A stretch of DNA of 64,000 nt from Aeromicrobium sp. Root236 (GTDB lineage: Bacteria; Actinomycetota; Actinomycetes; Propionibacteriales; Nocardioidaceae), in the NCBI RefSeq assembly GCF_001428805.1, contig NZ_LMIS01000001.1:3699908-3763907 (forward strand). The letters are read 5' to 3'. The notes beneath the pieces were generated by a model. That model saw only the letters and a program-made list of their open reading frames with translations, did not search any database and was not told the origin of the DNA. Below are positions 24,853 through 34,998 of the stretch, one piece after another (position 1 is the first letter of the stretch; each line of letters opens with the position of its first letter). The position numbers were made by a program, and so were the translations under genes.

Positions 24853-27800
24853 GTGACGACCATCGACACCCCGCTTGCCACGATCCAGCCCACCGAGCGC
24901 CGCGGCGCCTTGGTCGATCGCCTCTCGACCGGCACGCCGTACGCCATCGCGTTCGGCGGCCAGGGTGCTCCGTGGCTCGAGCCGCTCGCGGGACTCATCC
25001 GTGACTTCGCGCTCGAGGCCGAGCTCGAGACCCTCGTGTCGCAGGCCGAGGAGCGCCTCGCTCCGGTCGCCGCGGAGCTCGCCCGGGTCGGCGTGACGTT
25101 CACGCCCCTCGAGTGGGCCGATGTCATCGCCGTCGGCGAGTCCGCCGAGGACGACGACGCACCTGAACTGCCGAGCTCCGCGGTGCTGGATACACCCGGA
25201 GCCTCGGTACCCGGCATCCTCCTGACGCAGCTCGCCGGCCTCCGCGCGCTGCGCCGCCAGGGCGTCGACACGCAGCTGACCGCCCCGGTCGCCGTCATCG
25301 GCCACTCGCAGGGTGACCTCGCCACGCAGTCGCTGGCGGGCGTCGACGACGTCGAGCTGCTGGCCCTCGCCCGGCTCATGGGTGCAGCGGCGCAGCTCGT
25401 GGGCCGCCGCCGCGGCCTGCTCGGCTCGACGATGCTGAGCGTGTCGAACGTCGTGCCGGAGCGCATTGACGCGATCCTCGCCGAGCTTCCGGCATCGCTG
25501 CGCGTCGTCTCGCGCCTCCGCAACGGTCGCCGCGGCGTCGTGCTGTCCGGCCCCGCCGACAGTCTCCGCGTCGTCGAGGCTCGCCTCGAGGAGGTCGCCG
25601 CGGCCGAGAAGGCCGATCGTGAGCGCAAGGTCACCGGCGGCTCGCCGTTCGCCCCCGTCCTGGAGCCGCTGCCGGCCCAGCTCGCCTTCCACCACCCCGA
25701 CCTCGCCGAGGCCGCTGACCTGGTCGCCACCTGGGCCGAGGCCTGTGGCTTCGACGGTGCCCGCGCCCGTACGCTCACGATGCGCTCGATCGTCGACCCC
25801 GTCGACTGGGTCGCGTCGCTCGAGTCTGCACTCGACGCCGGCGCGACGTGGGTCCTCGACCTCGGCCCGTCCGACATCGCCGCCCGGCTCTCCGCGCGTG
25901 ACCTGCGCAGCCGCGGAGCCGGCATCATCGCCACGACGACGCGTCGCGGCCACCGTGAGCTGACCGCCGCCGGTGCTGCACCGCGCCTGGCGACCCCCTG
26001 GTCCGCATACGCCCCCAGCGTCGTGACGCTGCCCGACGGCAGCCTGCACGTCGAGACCCGCTTCACCCGCCTGACCGGCAAGTCGCCGATCCTGCTGGCC
26101 GGCATGACGCCGACGACGGTCGACGCCAAGATCGTCGCCGCAGCGGCCAACGCCGGCTTCTGGTCCGAGCTCGCCGGCGGCGGCCAGGTCACCGAGGAGA
26201 TCTTCGCCGATCGCGTGGCCGAGCTCGACGAGCTGCTGCTGCCCGGCCGGACGTACCAGTTCAACTCGCTGTTCCTCGACCCCTACCTCTGGAAGCTGCA
26301 GCTCGGGCAGAAGCGGCTCGTGCAGCGTGCCCGCGCTGCCGGTGCCGCGATCGACGCGGTCATCGTGACCGCCGGCATCCCCGAGCTCGACGAGGCCGTC
26401 GAGCTCGTCGAGGAGCTCCGCGCCGCGGAGATCACGCACGTCGTGTTCAAGCCGGGCACGGTCAAGCAGATCCGCCAGGTGCTCGCGATCGCCAAGGCCG
26501 TCGCGCCGACGCCGATCATCGTCCAGATCGAGGGCGGCCGCGCTGGCGGTCACCACTCGTGGGAGGACCTCGACGACCTGCTGATCGCCACGTACGGCGA
26601 GCTGCGCAGCCTCGACAACGTCGTCGTCGCCGTCGGTGGCGGCATCGGCACGCCCGAGGTCGCCTCGGCCTACCTCACGGGTGAGTGGGCACGCCGCCAC
26701 GGCTTCCCGGTCATGCCGCTCGACGGCATCCTCGTCGGCACCGCCGCGATGGCGACGCTGGAGGCGACGACCTCGCCCGAGGTCAAGCAGCTGCTCGTCG
26801 ACACGCGCGGCACGGGCACCTGGGTCGGCGCGGGCAGCGCCAAGGGCGGCATGGCCTCGGGCCGCAGCCAGCTCGGCGCCGACATCCACGAGATCGACAA
26901 CACGGCGTCGCGCACGGGTCGCCTGCTCGACGAGGTCGCCGGCGACGCCAAGGCGGTCGCCGCACGTCGCGACGAGATCATCGAGGCGCTCAACCGTACG
27001 GCCAAGCCCTACTTCGGCGACGTCGACACCATGACGTACGCGCAGTGGCTCCGCCGCTACGTCGAGCTGTCCGGCACGCCGTCGTGGCTCGACGTCACGA
27101 TCCGCGACCGCTTCCACGCGATGCTGCAGCGCGCCGAGGCCCGCCTCAACGCTGCCGATCGCGGCACCATCCCCACGCTCTTCGCCGACGCTTCCCTGGT
27201 CGACGACGGCGCCGCGGCAATCACCACCCTGCTCGAGGCGTACCCGCGCGCGGAGGACGTCGTCCTCCACCCGGCCGACGTGCTGTTCTTCGTCGACCAG
27301 TGCCGGACGCCGGGCAAGCCGGCCAACTTCGTGCCCGTGCTCGACCAGGACGTACGCCGCTGGTGGCGCTCGGACTCGCTGTGGCAGGCGCACGACCCGC
27401 GCTACGCCGCCGACGAGGTCTGCGTCATCCCCGGCACCGTCTCCGTCGCCGGCATCGACCGGCTCGACGAGCCCGTCGCCGACCTGCTGCGCCGTTTCGA
27501 GGACGCCACGATCGACGGCCTGCTCGCCTCGGGCCGCGCCGCCCAGCGGGTCACCGGTCGCCGTCGTGTCGAGGGCGCCGGTGACGTGCTCTCGCTCGTG
27601 CTCGCCGCTCCCGACCTCGTCTGGGCCGGTCGCACCGTTCGCAACCCCGTCCACCGCCTCGGTGCCGAGTGGGTCATCGTCGACCCGCAGCGTGCCGAGC
27701 ACCCCGAGACGGGCGCCGCGCTCGTCGCGGTCGACGGTCGCACCGCTGAGCTGCAGGTGCCGCTCGCACGTCCGCTCTCGCTGCGCATCGCGGTCGACGA

Positions 27801-30800
27801 CTCCGTGCTCGCCGGCGCCGCCCCGGTCGTGTCGACCGAGGTCGCCGCGTCCGCGATGTCCTCTCTCGTCGCCGGTGCTGCCGGTGGCGACGTCCCGTCG
27901 GTCAACAACGGCCGCGCGACCGTCACGGTCGAGTGGGACCCGGACCTGATCGCCGACCACGCCGGTGTCACCGGTGCAGACGTGCCGGTCCACCCCGTGC
28001 CCGACGTGCTCGTGGGTCTCGCCTGGCCGTCGGTCTTCGCGGTGCTCGGCGAGGCCACCACCTCGACCGGCATCCCGGTCATCGAGGGCATGCTCGACCT
28101 GGTCCACCTCGACCACGCGATCGCCCTCCACGACGCGCTGCCCGTCGCTCCCGCAGAGCTCACGATCACCTCGGTCGTCGAGTCGATCGAGGACACCGGC
28201 TTCGGCCGGGTCGTCGCGGTCGACGTCACGGTGTCCTCCGCCTCAGGGGAGGTCGCGACGCTGCGTGAGCGCTTCGCGATCCGCGGACGTACCGGAGCCG
28301 GCGAGCTCTCCGACCCGGCACGCGCCGGCGGAGCGCTCGGCGACGACATCAAGGACACGCCGCGCAAGTCGCGCGGTGCGGCGACGCTGACGGCGCCCAC
28401 CGACCTGCGTGGTTTCGCCGCCGTCACGGGCGACCACAACCCGATCCACACCAGCATCGCCGCCGCCCGCCTCGCGGGGCTCGGTGCGCCGATCGTGCAC
28501 GGCATGTGGGTCTCCGCCGCGGCCCAGCAGGTGCTCTCCGGCCGCCGCATCACGGGCTGGACCACGCGCTTCCTCGCACCGGTCCGCCCGGGCGTGAAGG
28601 TCGACGTCAAGGCCGACCGCATCGGTCTCGACAACGGCGCCGAGCTGGTCGACATCACGTGCCGCGCCGAGGGCGAGGTCGTCATGTCGGCGACCGCCCG
28701 CCTCGAGGCGCCCCGCACGGCGTACGCCTTCCCGGGCCAGGGCATCCAGCACCAGGGCATGGGCATGGCGGGTTACCAGCGCTCCAAGGCTGCCCGTGAG
28801 ATCTGGGACCGCGCCGACGCGCACACGCGCGCCGCGCTCGGCTTCTCGATCCTCACGGTCGTGCGCGACAACCCGACGGTCCTGGTGACCAACGGCGTGA
28901 CGCACAAGCACCCCGACGGCGTCCTGTTCCTCACGCAGTTCACGCAGGTCGCGATGGCGGTGCTCGGTGCCGCACAGATGGCGGAGCTCCGCGAGTCCGG
29001 CGCGTTCGTCGAGGGCTCGATCCTCGCGGGTCACTCCGTCGGCGAGTACAACGCGCTCGCGGCCGTCTCGGGCGTCATCCCGCTCGAGGCCGTCGTCGAG
29101 GTCGTGTTCCAGCGCGGCTCGGTCATGCACACGCTCGTGCCCCGCGACGCCGAGGGCCGCAGCAACTACCGCCTCGCGGCGATCCGCCCGGCGCAGATCG
29201 GCCTCAACGACGACAACGTCACGGCGTACGTCGACCGCATCGCGGACGAGTCCGGCGAGTTCCTGCAGATCGTCAACTACAACCTGCGCGACTCGCAGTA
29301 CGCGATCGCCGGCACGGTGCGCGGCCTGGAGATCCTCGAGGAGGACATCACGCGTCGCCGCGAGGAGTTCGGCGGCAAGGCTGCCTACATCCTCGTGCCC
29401 GGCATCGACGTGCCGTTCCACTCCACGGTGCTGCGCGACGGCGTCCCGGACTTCCGCGACCGCCTCACCGAGCTGCTGCCGGCGACGATCGACCCCGCGA
29501 TCCTCGAGGGTCGCTACGTCCCCAACCTCGTGCCCAAGCCGTTCTCGCTCGACCGTGCATTCCTGCAGGAGATCGCCGACCTCGTGCCGTCGGAGCCGCT
29601 CAACGCGGTCCTGGCCGATTTCGCGACCTGGTCGGCGAAGCCCGGCGAGCTGTGCCGTGTCGTCCTGATCGAGCTGCTGGCCTGGCAGTTCGCCAGCCCG
29701 GTCCGCTGGATCGAGACGCAGGACCTGCTGTTCGGCGACCTCGGTGTCGAGCGCTTCATCGAGGTCGGTGTCGGCCAGGCCCCCACGGTGGCCAACCTCG
29801 CGTCCTCGACGCTCAAGCTCCCGGGCCGCTTCGGCGGACCCGTCGAGGTGCTCAACTTCGAGCGCGACGGCGCCGCGGTCTTCGCGACCGACGAGGAGCA
29901 GGTCGTCGAGCAGGAGGAAGCTCCGGTGGAGTCCTCCCCGCCCGAGGCCTCGGCTCCTGCTGCGGCCCCCGCTGCCGCTCCGGCGACCTCGAGCGGGCCG
30001 CGTCCGGCCGACCTGACGTTCGACGCCGCCGACGCCACCACGGTGCTCATCGCCTGGTGGACCAAGATGCGCCTCGACCAGATCGGCGCCGCCGACACGA
30101 TCGAGTCGCTGTGTGACGGCGCTTCGTCGCGACGCAACCAGCTGCTCGTCGACCTCGGTGGTGAGCTCAGCCTCGGCGCGATCGACGGCGCCGCTGACGC
30201 GGACCTGCCGACGCTGTCTGCGCAGGTCAAGGGCCTGGCTCGCGGCTACAAGCCGTTCGGCCCGGTGCTCGCCGAGGCCCTCGGCGACCACCTCAAGAAG
30301 GTCCTCGGCCCGACCGGCAAGCGCCAGTCGGCCGTCGCCGAGCGCGTCGCCGACGTCTGGCAGCTCGGGCCGGGCTGGGCGAGTCACGCACTCGTCGAGC
30401 TCGCGCTGTCGAGCCGCGAGGGGTCGAGCGTCCGTGGTGGCGAGTACGGCTCGCTGAGCGGCCTCGCCTCCGGTGCCGACGTCGACGCCGCGATCGACGC
30501 GAGCGTCCAGGCCGTGGCCGCACGCCACGGCATCAGCGTCGACCTGCCGTCCACGGGCGGGGGAGAGGGCGCCACGATCGACGCGGCCGCCCTCGGTGAG
30601 TTCACCGCACAGATCACCGGTCCCGACGGTGTCCTGGCCTCGTCGGCGCGCCTGGTGCTCGACCAGCTCGGACTCACGGACGTACCGGCCGTCGTCGAGA
30701 CGGACGAGGCAGAGGCCGAGATCCTGGCCCGCGTCGAGACCGAGCTCGGCAGCGACTGGGCCAAGCTCACGGCTCCGGCGTTCGACCCGCTCAAGGCCGT

Positions 30801-33800
30801 CGTGCTCGACGACCGCTGGGCCAGCGCCCGCGAGGACCTCGCCCGCATCGCCGCAGGCGAGACCGTCGAGGCCAGCTTCGTCGGCGCCGGCGAGGTCGTC
30901 GCTGCGCAGGCCCGCTGGCACGCGGACCACGCCGACCCGCGATTGGCCGAGCGTTTCACGCAGATCGCCGCTGACGCCCTCAGCCCGACGGACCAGACCT
31001 GGTCCGGAGAGCTCGCGGTCGTCACGGGTGCCAGCCAGGGCTCGATCGCCGCAGGCGTCACCGGCAAGCTGCTCGCGGGCGGTGCGACGGTCGTCGCGAC
31101 CACCTCGAGCCTCGACGCCAAGCGGCTCGCGTTCTACAAGGAGCTCTACCGCACGCACGCCGTCGCCGGAGCTGTCCTGTGGGTCGTCCCGGCCAACATG
31201 GCGTCGTACGCCGACGTCGACGCGCTGACGAGCTGGCTCACCAGCGAGCAGACGCAGACCCGTGCGGGTGTCACGACGGTTGCCAAGCCGGCCATGACGC
31301 CGACGCTGCTGTTCCCGTTCGCGGCCGGTCGCGTCGCCGGTGACCTCACCGACGCCGGCAGCCGCACCGAGGTCGACATGCGCATCCTGCTGTGGTCCGT
31401 CGAGCGCCTGATCGGGCAGCTCTCGGCCGGCATCCAGGACCGCGACCTGACCTCGACGCTGCACGTCGTGCTCCCGGGCTCGCCCAACCGCGGCATGTTC
31501 GGCGGCGACGGCGGATACGGCGAGGCCAAGGCCGCGCTCGACGCCGTCGTGGCCCGCTGGTCCGCAGAACGTACGTGGGCCGATCGCGTCACGCTGAGCC
31601 ACGCCATCATCGGCTGGGTCCGCGGCACGGGCCTCATGGGCGGCAACGACCCGCTGGTCGAGGCCGTCGAGGCTGCCGGTGTCCGCACCTGGTCGCCGGA
31701 GGACATGGCGACCGCCCTGCTCGAGACCGCAACCGCCGAGGCTCGCGCCGCTGCGCGCATCGAGCCGCTGACGGTCGACCTCACGGGTGGCCTCGCGGGC
31801 GTCAAGCTCGACATGAAGGCGCTCGCCGAGGGCGTCGCGCGTCCGTCCGCCGCCGACGAGGACGAGACCGGCATGATCGCCGCGCTCGCCGCTTCGCCGG
31901 CCCAGCTCGACCGCGTCGAGCAGCTCGACTGGGCACCCGTCGACGCCAGGCCCGAGGACCTCGTGGTCATCGTCGGTGCCGGCGAGCTCGGCCCCTACGG
32001 CTCCTCTCGTACACGCTTCGAGATGGAGGTCTCCGACGAGCTGTCGGCCGCCGGCGTCCTCGAGCTGGCCTGGACCACGGGTCTGGTCAGCTGGGACGAG
32101 CAGGGTGGCGGTTGGTTCGACACCGAGACGCAGGAGAAGGTCGACGAGGCCGATCTCGTCGAGCGCTACGAGGACAAGGTCCGCGAGGCGGTCGGCATCC
32201 GGCGCTACGTCGACGAGGGCAACATGGTCGACAACTCGGCCCCGCTGCTGACGTCGGTGTTCCTCGACAAGGACCTGTCGTTCACCGTGTCCAACGAGGC
32301 GGAGGCGCGCGCGCTGCGTGACGCCGACCCCGAGCGTACGGTCATCGCGGCGACAGCCGACGGCGACTGGACCGTGACCCGCAAGGCCGGCACAGAGATC
32401 CGCGTGCCGCGTCGCATGGCGCTCACGCGTACGGTCGGCGGCCAGATCCCGACCGGCTTCGACCCCACGGTGTGGGGTGTGCCGGCCGAGATGGTCGACT
32501 CGATCGACCGGGTCGCGCTGTGGAACCTCATCTGCACGGTCGACGCGTTCCTCTCGAGCGGGTTCAACCCGTCCGAGCTGATGCGTTGGGTCCACCCGGC
32601 GCTCGTCGCCAACACGCAGGGCACCGGCATGGGCGGCATGCAGTCGATGCAGTCGCTCTACCTCGACACGCTGCTGGGCGAGAGCAAGCCCAACGACATC
32701 CTGCAGGAGGCGCTGCCCAACGTCATCGCCGCGCACGTCGTGCAGTCGTACGTCGGCTCGTACGGTGCGATGGTCCACCCCGTCGCCGCCTGTGCCACCA
32801 CGGCCGTGTCGGTCGAGGAGGGTGTCGACAAGATCAAGCTGGGCAAGGCCGAGTTCGTGGTCTCCGGCGGGTTCGACGACCTGAGCGTCGAGGGCATCGT
32901 GGGCTTCGCCGACATGTCGGCGACCGCGGACTCCGCGGCGATGCGCGCCAAGGGGCTCGAGGACCGCTACTTCAGCCGGGCCAACGACCGTCGCTACGGC
33001 GGCTTCGTGGAGTCGCAGGGTGGCGGCACGATCCTGCTCGCCCGCGGTGACCTCGCGCTGCGCATGGGTCTCCCGGTCCTCGGCGTCGTCGCGTACGCCG
33101 GCTCGTTCGCCGACGGCGTGCACACGTCGATCCCGGCTCCGGGCATGGGCGCTCTCGCGGCCGGCCTCGGTGGTCGCGAGTCCGCGCTGGCGAAGTCGCT
33201 GCGCACGCTCGGCCTCACCGCCGACGACATCGGCGTGCTGTCCAAGCACGACACGTCGACCGGGGTCAACGAGCGCAACGAGTCCGAGCTGCACGAGCGG
33301 CTCGCAGCGGCGATCGGCCGCAGCGAGGGCAACCCGCTCTACGTGATCTCGCAGAAGAGCATCACGGGGCACACCAAGGGTGGCGCCGCGGCGTTCCAGG
33401 TCATCGGGCTCTGCCAGGTGCTGTCCGGTGGGGTCATCCCGCCGAACCGCAGCCTCGACTGCGTCATGGACGACCTCGCCGAGCACGAGCACCTGGTCTG
33501 GCTGCGCAAGCCGCTGGCCACGGGTCAGCTCAAGGCGGGCATCCTCACGAGCCTTGGCTTCGGTCACGTCGCGGGCCTCATCGCGCTCGCACACCCCCAG
33601 GCATTCCTTGCGACCTTGAGCGACGAGGAGCGCGCCTCCTACGCCGCCCGTGCGGAAGCACGGCTCATCGAGGGTCGGATGCGTCTCGTCAGGGCCATGT
33701 ACGGCGGAGCGTCGCTGTACGAGCGTCCTGCCGATCGGCGCCTCGGCAGTGAGGGAGTGCGGACCCGGGAGGCTGGACTTCTCCTGGACCCGCAGGCACG

Positions 33801-33843
33801 GCTGGGTGAGGACGACGTCTACTTCGGAGCGTCGTGCCAGTGA
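24853..33843 (+). CDS. fas: Type I fatty acid synthase
   Basis: A 2996-residue multienzyme that makes long-chain acyl-CoAs from acetyl- and malonyl-CoA. Domains in order: acetyltransferase (GHSQGD, Ser152); enoyl reductase (ILLAGMTPTTVDAK, about 412); MaoC-like dehydratase (GDHNPIHTS, about 1193); malonyl/palmitoyl transferase (YAFPGQGIQHQGMGM at about 1291, GHSVGEY with Ser1395); an Ala/Pro linker; ACP (DGASSRRNQLL, Ser1758 or Ser1759 as pantetheine site); ketoreductase (VVTGASQGS, about 2056); and ketosynthase (AACATTAVS with Cys2647, KHDTSTG with His2799, GHTKGG with His2840). All active sites are intact and the length matches mycobacterial Fas. The GTG at 24853 follows a GAGG site. It overlaps acpS by 4 nt. 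Confidence 0.97.
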   Translation: MTTIDTPLATIQPTERRGALVDRLSTGTPYAIAFGGQGAPWLEPLAGLIRDFALEAELETLVSQAEERLAPVAAELARVGVTFTPLEWADVIAVGESAEDDDAPELPSSAVLDTPGASVPGILLTQLAGLRALRRQGVDTQLTAPVAVIGHSQGDLATQSLAGVDDVELLALARLMGAAAQLVGRRRGLLGSTMLSVSNVVPERIDAILAELPASLRVVSRLRNGRRGVVLSGPADSLRVVEARLEEVAAAEKADRERKVTGGSPFAPVLEPLPAQLAFHHPDLAEAADLVATWAEACGFDGARARTLTMRSIVDPVDWVASLESALDAGATWVLDLGPSDIAARLSARDLRSRGAGIIATTTRRGHRELTAAGAAPRLATPWSAYAPSVVTLPDGSLHVETRFTRLTGKSPILLAGMTPTTVDAKIVAAAANAGFWSELAGGGQVTEEIFADRVAELDELLLPGRTYQFNSLFLDPYLWKLQLGQKRLVQRARAAGAAIDAVIVTAGIPELDEAVELVEELRAAEITHVVFKPGTVKQIRQVLAIAKAVAPTPIIVQIEGGRAGGHHSWEDLDDLLIATYGELRSLDNVVVAVGGGIGTPEVASAYLTGEWARRHGFPVMPLDGILVGTAAMATLEATTSPEVKQLLVDTRGTGTWVGAGSAKGGMASGRSQLGADIHEIDNTASRTGRLLDEVAGDAKAVAARRDEIIEALNRTAKPYFGDVDTMTYAQWLRRYVELSGTPSWLDVTIRDRFHAMLQRAEARLNAADRGTIPTLFADASLVDDGAAAITTLLEAYPRAEDVVLHPADVLFFVDQCRTPGKPANFVPVLDQDVRRWWRSDSLWQAHDPRYAADEVCVIPGTVSVAGIDRLDEPVADLLRRFEDATIDGLLASGRAAQRVTGRRRVEGAGDVLSLVLAAPDLVWAGRTVRNPVHRLGAEWVIVDPQRAEHPETGAALVAVDGRTAELQVPLARPLSLRIAVDDSVLAGAAPVVSTEVAASAMSSLVAGAAGGDVPSVNNGRATVTVEWDPDLIADHAGVTGADVPVHPVPDVLVGLAWPSVFAVLGEATTSTGIPVIEGMLDLVHLDHAIALHDALPVAPAELTITSVVESIEDTGFGRVVAVDVTVSSASGEVATLRERFAIRGRTGAGELSDPARAGGALGDDIKDTPRKSRGAATLTAPTDLRGFAAVTGDHNPIHTSIAAARLAGLGAPIVHGMWVSAAAQQVLSGRRITGWTTRFLAPVRPGVKVDVKADRIGLDNGAELVDITCRAEGEVVMSATARLEAPRTAYAFPGQGIQHQGMGMAGYQRSKAAREIWDRADAHTRAALGFSILTVVRDNPTVLVTNGVTHKHPDGVLFLTQFTQVAMAVLGAAQMAELRESGAFVEGSILAGHSVGEYNALAAVSGVIPLEAVVEVVFQRGSVMHTLVPRDAEGRSNYRLAAIRPAQIGLNDDNVTAYVDRIADESGEFLQIVNYNLRDSQYAIAGTVRGLEILEEDITRRREEFGGKAAYILVPGIDVPFHSTVLRDGVPDFRDRLTELLPATIDPAILEGRYVPNLVPKPFSLDRAFLQEIADLVPSEPLNAVLADFATWSAKPGELCRVVLIELLAWQFASPVRWIETQDLLFGDLGVERFIEVGVGQAPTVANLASSTLKLPGRFGGPVEVLNFERDGAAVFATDEEQVVEQEEAPVESSPPEASAPAAAPAAAPATSSGPRPADLTFDAADATTVLIAWWTKMRLDQIGAADTIESLCDGASSRRNQLLVDLGGELSLGAIDGAADADLPTLSAQVKGLARGYKPFGPVLAEALGDHLKKVLGPTGKRQSAVAERVADVWQLGPGWASHALVELALSSREGSSVRGGEYGSLSGLASGADVDAAIDASVQAVAARHGISVDLPSTGGGEGATIDAAALGEFTAQITGPDGVLASSARLVLDQLGLTDVPAVVETDEAEAEILARVETELGSDWAKLTAPAFDPLKAVVLDDRWASAREDLARIAAGETVEASFVGAGEVVAAQARWHADHADPRLAERFTQIAADALSPTDQTWSGELAVVTGASQGSIAAGVTGKLLAGGATVVATTSSLDAKRLAFYKELYRTHAVAGAVLWVVPANMASYADVDALTSWLTSEQTQTRAGVTTVAKPAMTPTLLFPFAAGRVAGDLTDAGSRTEVDMRILLWSVERLIGQLSAGIQDRDLTSTLHVVLPGSPNRGMFGGDGGYGEAKAALDAVVARWSAERTWADRVTLSHAIIGWVRGTGLMGGNDPLVEAVEAAGVRTWSPEDMATALLETATAEARAAARIEPLTVDLTGGLAGVKLDMKALAEGVARPSAADEDETGMIAALAASPAQLDRVEQLDWAPVDARPEDLVVIVGAGELGPYGSSRTRFEMEVSDELSAAGVLELAWTTGLVSWDEQGGGWFDTETQEKVDEADLVERYEDKVREAVGIRRYVDEGNMVDNSAPLLTSVFLDKDLSFTVSNEAEARALRDADPERTVIAATADGDWTVTRKAGTEIRVPRRMALTRTVGGQIPTGFDPTVWGVPAEMVDSIDRVALWNLICTVDAFLSSGFNPSELMRWVHPALVANTQGTGMGGMQSMQSLYLDTLLGESKPNDILQEALPNVIAAHVVQSYVGSYGAMVHPVAACATTAVSVEEGVDKIKLGKAEFVVSGGFDDLSVEGIVGFADMSATADSAAMRAKGLEDRYFSRANDRRYGGFVESQGGGTILLARGDLALRMGLPVLGVVAYAGSFADGVHTSIPAPGMGALAAGLGGRESALAKSLRTLGLTADDIGVLSKHDTSTGVNERNESELHERLAAAIGRSEGNPLYVISQKSITGHTKGGAAAFQVIGLCQVLSGGVIPPNRSLDCVMDDLAEHEHLVWLRKPLATGQLKAGILTSLGFGHVAGLIALAHPQAFLATLSDEERASYAARAEARLIEGRMRLVRAMYGGASLYERPADRRLGSEGVRTREAGLLLDPQARLGEDDVYFGASCQ

Positions 33844-34232
33844 CGGTTGTCGGTGTCGGTGTTGATCTGGTCCACGTCCCTTCTTTCGCGGACCAGCTGG
33901 AACAACCCGGAACCACGTTCGCCACGGCTTTCCTGCCCGGTGAGCGAAGTGACGTGCGGAGTCGTCCCTCCGACTCCGCGCGTCACTTCGCCGTGCGCTG
34001 GGCCGCCAAGGAGGCGGTCATCAAGGCCTGGTCGGCGTCGCTCCACGGCGAGCCGCCGGTCATGGACGAGCACGTGCACCATCTCATCGAGGTCGTCGCC
34101 GATGCGTGGGGTCGCCCGCGCATACGCCTGCACGGCGAGGTGGCGAAGTGGCTCGCCGATCACACCCTCGAGGTCTCGCTGAGCCACGACGGTGACTACG
34201 CCATCGCGTACGTCGTCCTGTCCCGCGCCTGA
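33840..34232 (+). CDS. acpS: Holo-ACP synthase (4'-phosphopantetheinyl transferase)
   Basis: 130 residues. The AcpS signatures are GVGVDLVHV (metal-binding Asp) at the N-terminus and FAVRWAAKEAVIKAW (Glu/Lys of WxxKEA) in the middle, with VSLSHDGDYAIAYV at the end. It transfers phosphopantetheine from CoA to the ACP domain of the adjacent FAS-I. The GTG at 33840 overlaps the fas stop (GTGA); a GTG two codons earlier is an alternative. The fas-acpS pair is the standard arrangement in FAS-I actinobacteria. Confidence 0.94.
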   Translation: MTVVGVGVDLVHVPSFADQLEQPGTTFATAFLPGERSDVRSRPSDSARHFAVRWAAKEAVIKAWSASLHGEPPVMDEHVHHLIEVVADAWGRPRIRLHGEVAKWLADHTLEVSLSHDGDYAIAYVVLSRA

Positions 34233-34242
34233 GGCTCCTCGG

Positions 34243-34359
34243 TGGCGGTTTACCAAGAGGTCAGGGCAAGCTGGCAGCTCCGCAGGGCAAACCGCCACAC
34301 CTCAGGGTGTGCGCGCCGTGAGAAGTGGCTGTTCGCCCTGACCTCTTGGTAAACCGCCA
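34243..34359. repeat. 117-bp palindromic element with perfect 25-bp arms
   Basis: The left arm (34243-34267) and right arm (34335-34359) are perfect 25-bp reverse complements; each starts or ends with the GGCGGTTTACCAAGAGG sequence. The 67-bp interior holds GGCAAACCGCCA (34286-34297), which matches 11 of 12 bases of the arm tip and could form an alternative, shorter hairpin. A further small hairpin AGCCC-TTC-GGGCT follows at 34360-34372. It lies between acpS and the convergent tetR gene and may double as a terminator. There is no ORF inside. Confidence 0.8.
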
Positions 34360-34370
34360 AGCCCTTCGGG

Positions 34371-34988
34371 CTAGGCGTGCTCGGCGCTCAGCAGGTACGC
34401 CGTGACGAGCCGCTTGAGCTCGATGATCGACTCGGCGTGCTCCTGGCCGTCGCGGATCGAGAAGTTGAGCATCGAGTAGACGACGTGCACCAGCACCTCG
34501 GCCATGATCTGGCGGCGTTCGCGCGGCGTGCCGGGGGTCAGCGGGGCCAGTGCGCGCGCCACCTCGGCCGCAAGCTCCCGCTCGGTCACCGCAGCGGTCG
34601 CGCGGGTCGCCGGCGTCGACTGCACGGCGAGCCACACGGCCCGGCGTGACGGGTCGTTGACCCAGAGCTCGGCCATGTGGTCGACGAGCCGGTTGAGGAA
34701 CTTCAGCCAGTCGAGCGTCGGGATCGCCTCGGCGAAGCTCGCAAGCTCCTGGCGTACGGCCACGGCGTCGACCCGGTCGAGCTCGCACACGATGACGTAC
34801 TTGTTCTGGAAGAACTGGTAGAGCGTGCCGATCGGCAGACCCGCTCGGTGAGCGACCTCCTCGCACGTGAACGACTCGAAGCCGACGTCGAGCAGCAGCT
34901 CGCGCGACACCTGCAACAGGTGGTCGAACTTCTTGTGGCTACGCTCCTGCGTCGGGCGGCGCCGGGGTTCGAGGATCTCGGCCGTCAC
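34371..34988 (-). CDS. TetR-family regulator next to the FAS genes
   Basis: 205 residues. The HTH is at about residues 22-66 (LLLDVGFESFTCEEVAHRAG, LPIGTLYQFFQNKYVIVCEL), followed by an all-helical ligand domain. GTG start. It is the last gene of a minus-strand unit with fabG and the ACAD10-like gene (10 nt behind the latter). By position it is a candidate for the repressor that reads the palindromes before fas and the carboxylase. In mycobacteria a TetR protein, FasR, controls fas-acpS, but orthology to FasR cannot be judged here. Confidence 0.85.
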   Translation of the reverse strand: MTAEILEPRRRPTQERSHKKFDHLLQVSRELLLDVGFESFTCEEVAHRAGLPIGTLYQFFQNKYVIVCELDRVDAVAVRQELASFAEAIPTLDWLKFLNRLVDHMAELWVNDPSRRAVWLAVQSTPATRATAAVTERELAAEVARALAPLTPGTPRERRQIMAEVLVHVVYSMLNFSIRDGQEHAESIIELKRLVTAYLLSAEHA

Positions 34989-34998
34989 GGGCGCAACC

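Noticed and set aside
28243-33594. Open antisense frame of 1783 codons opposite the FAS gene
   Set aside because: A byproduct of strong third-position GC bias in FAS; composition is charged and repetitive with no recognisable domain. The same holds for the 1146-codon minus-strand frame at 24691-28131.
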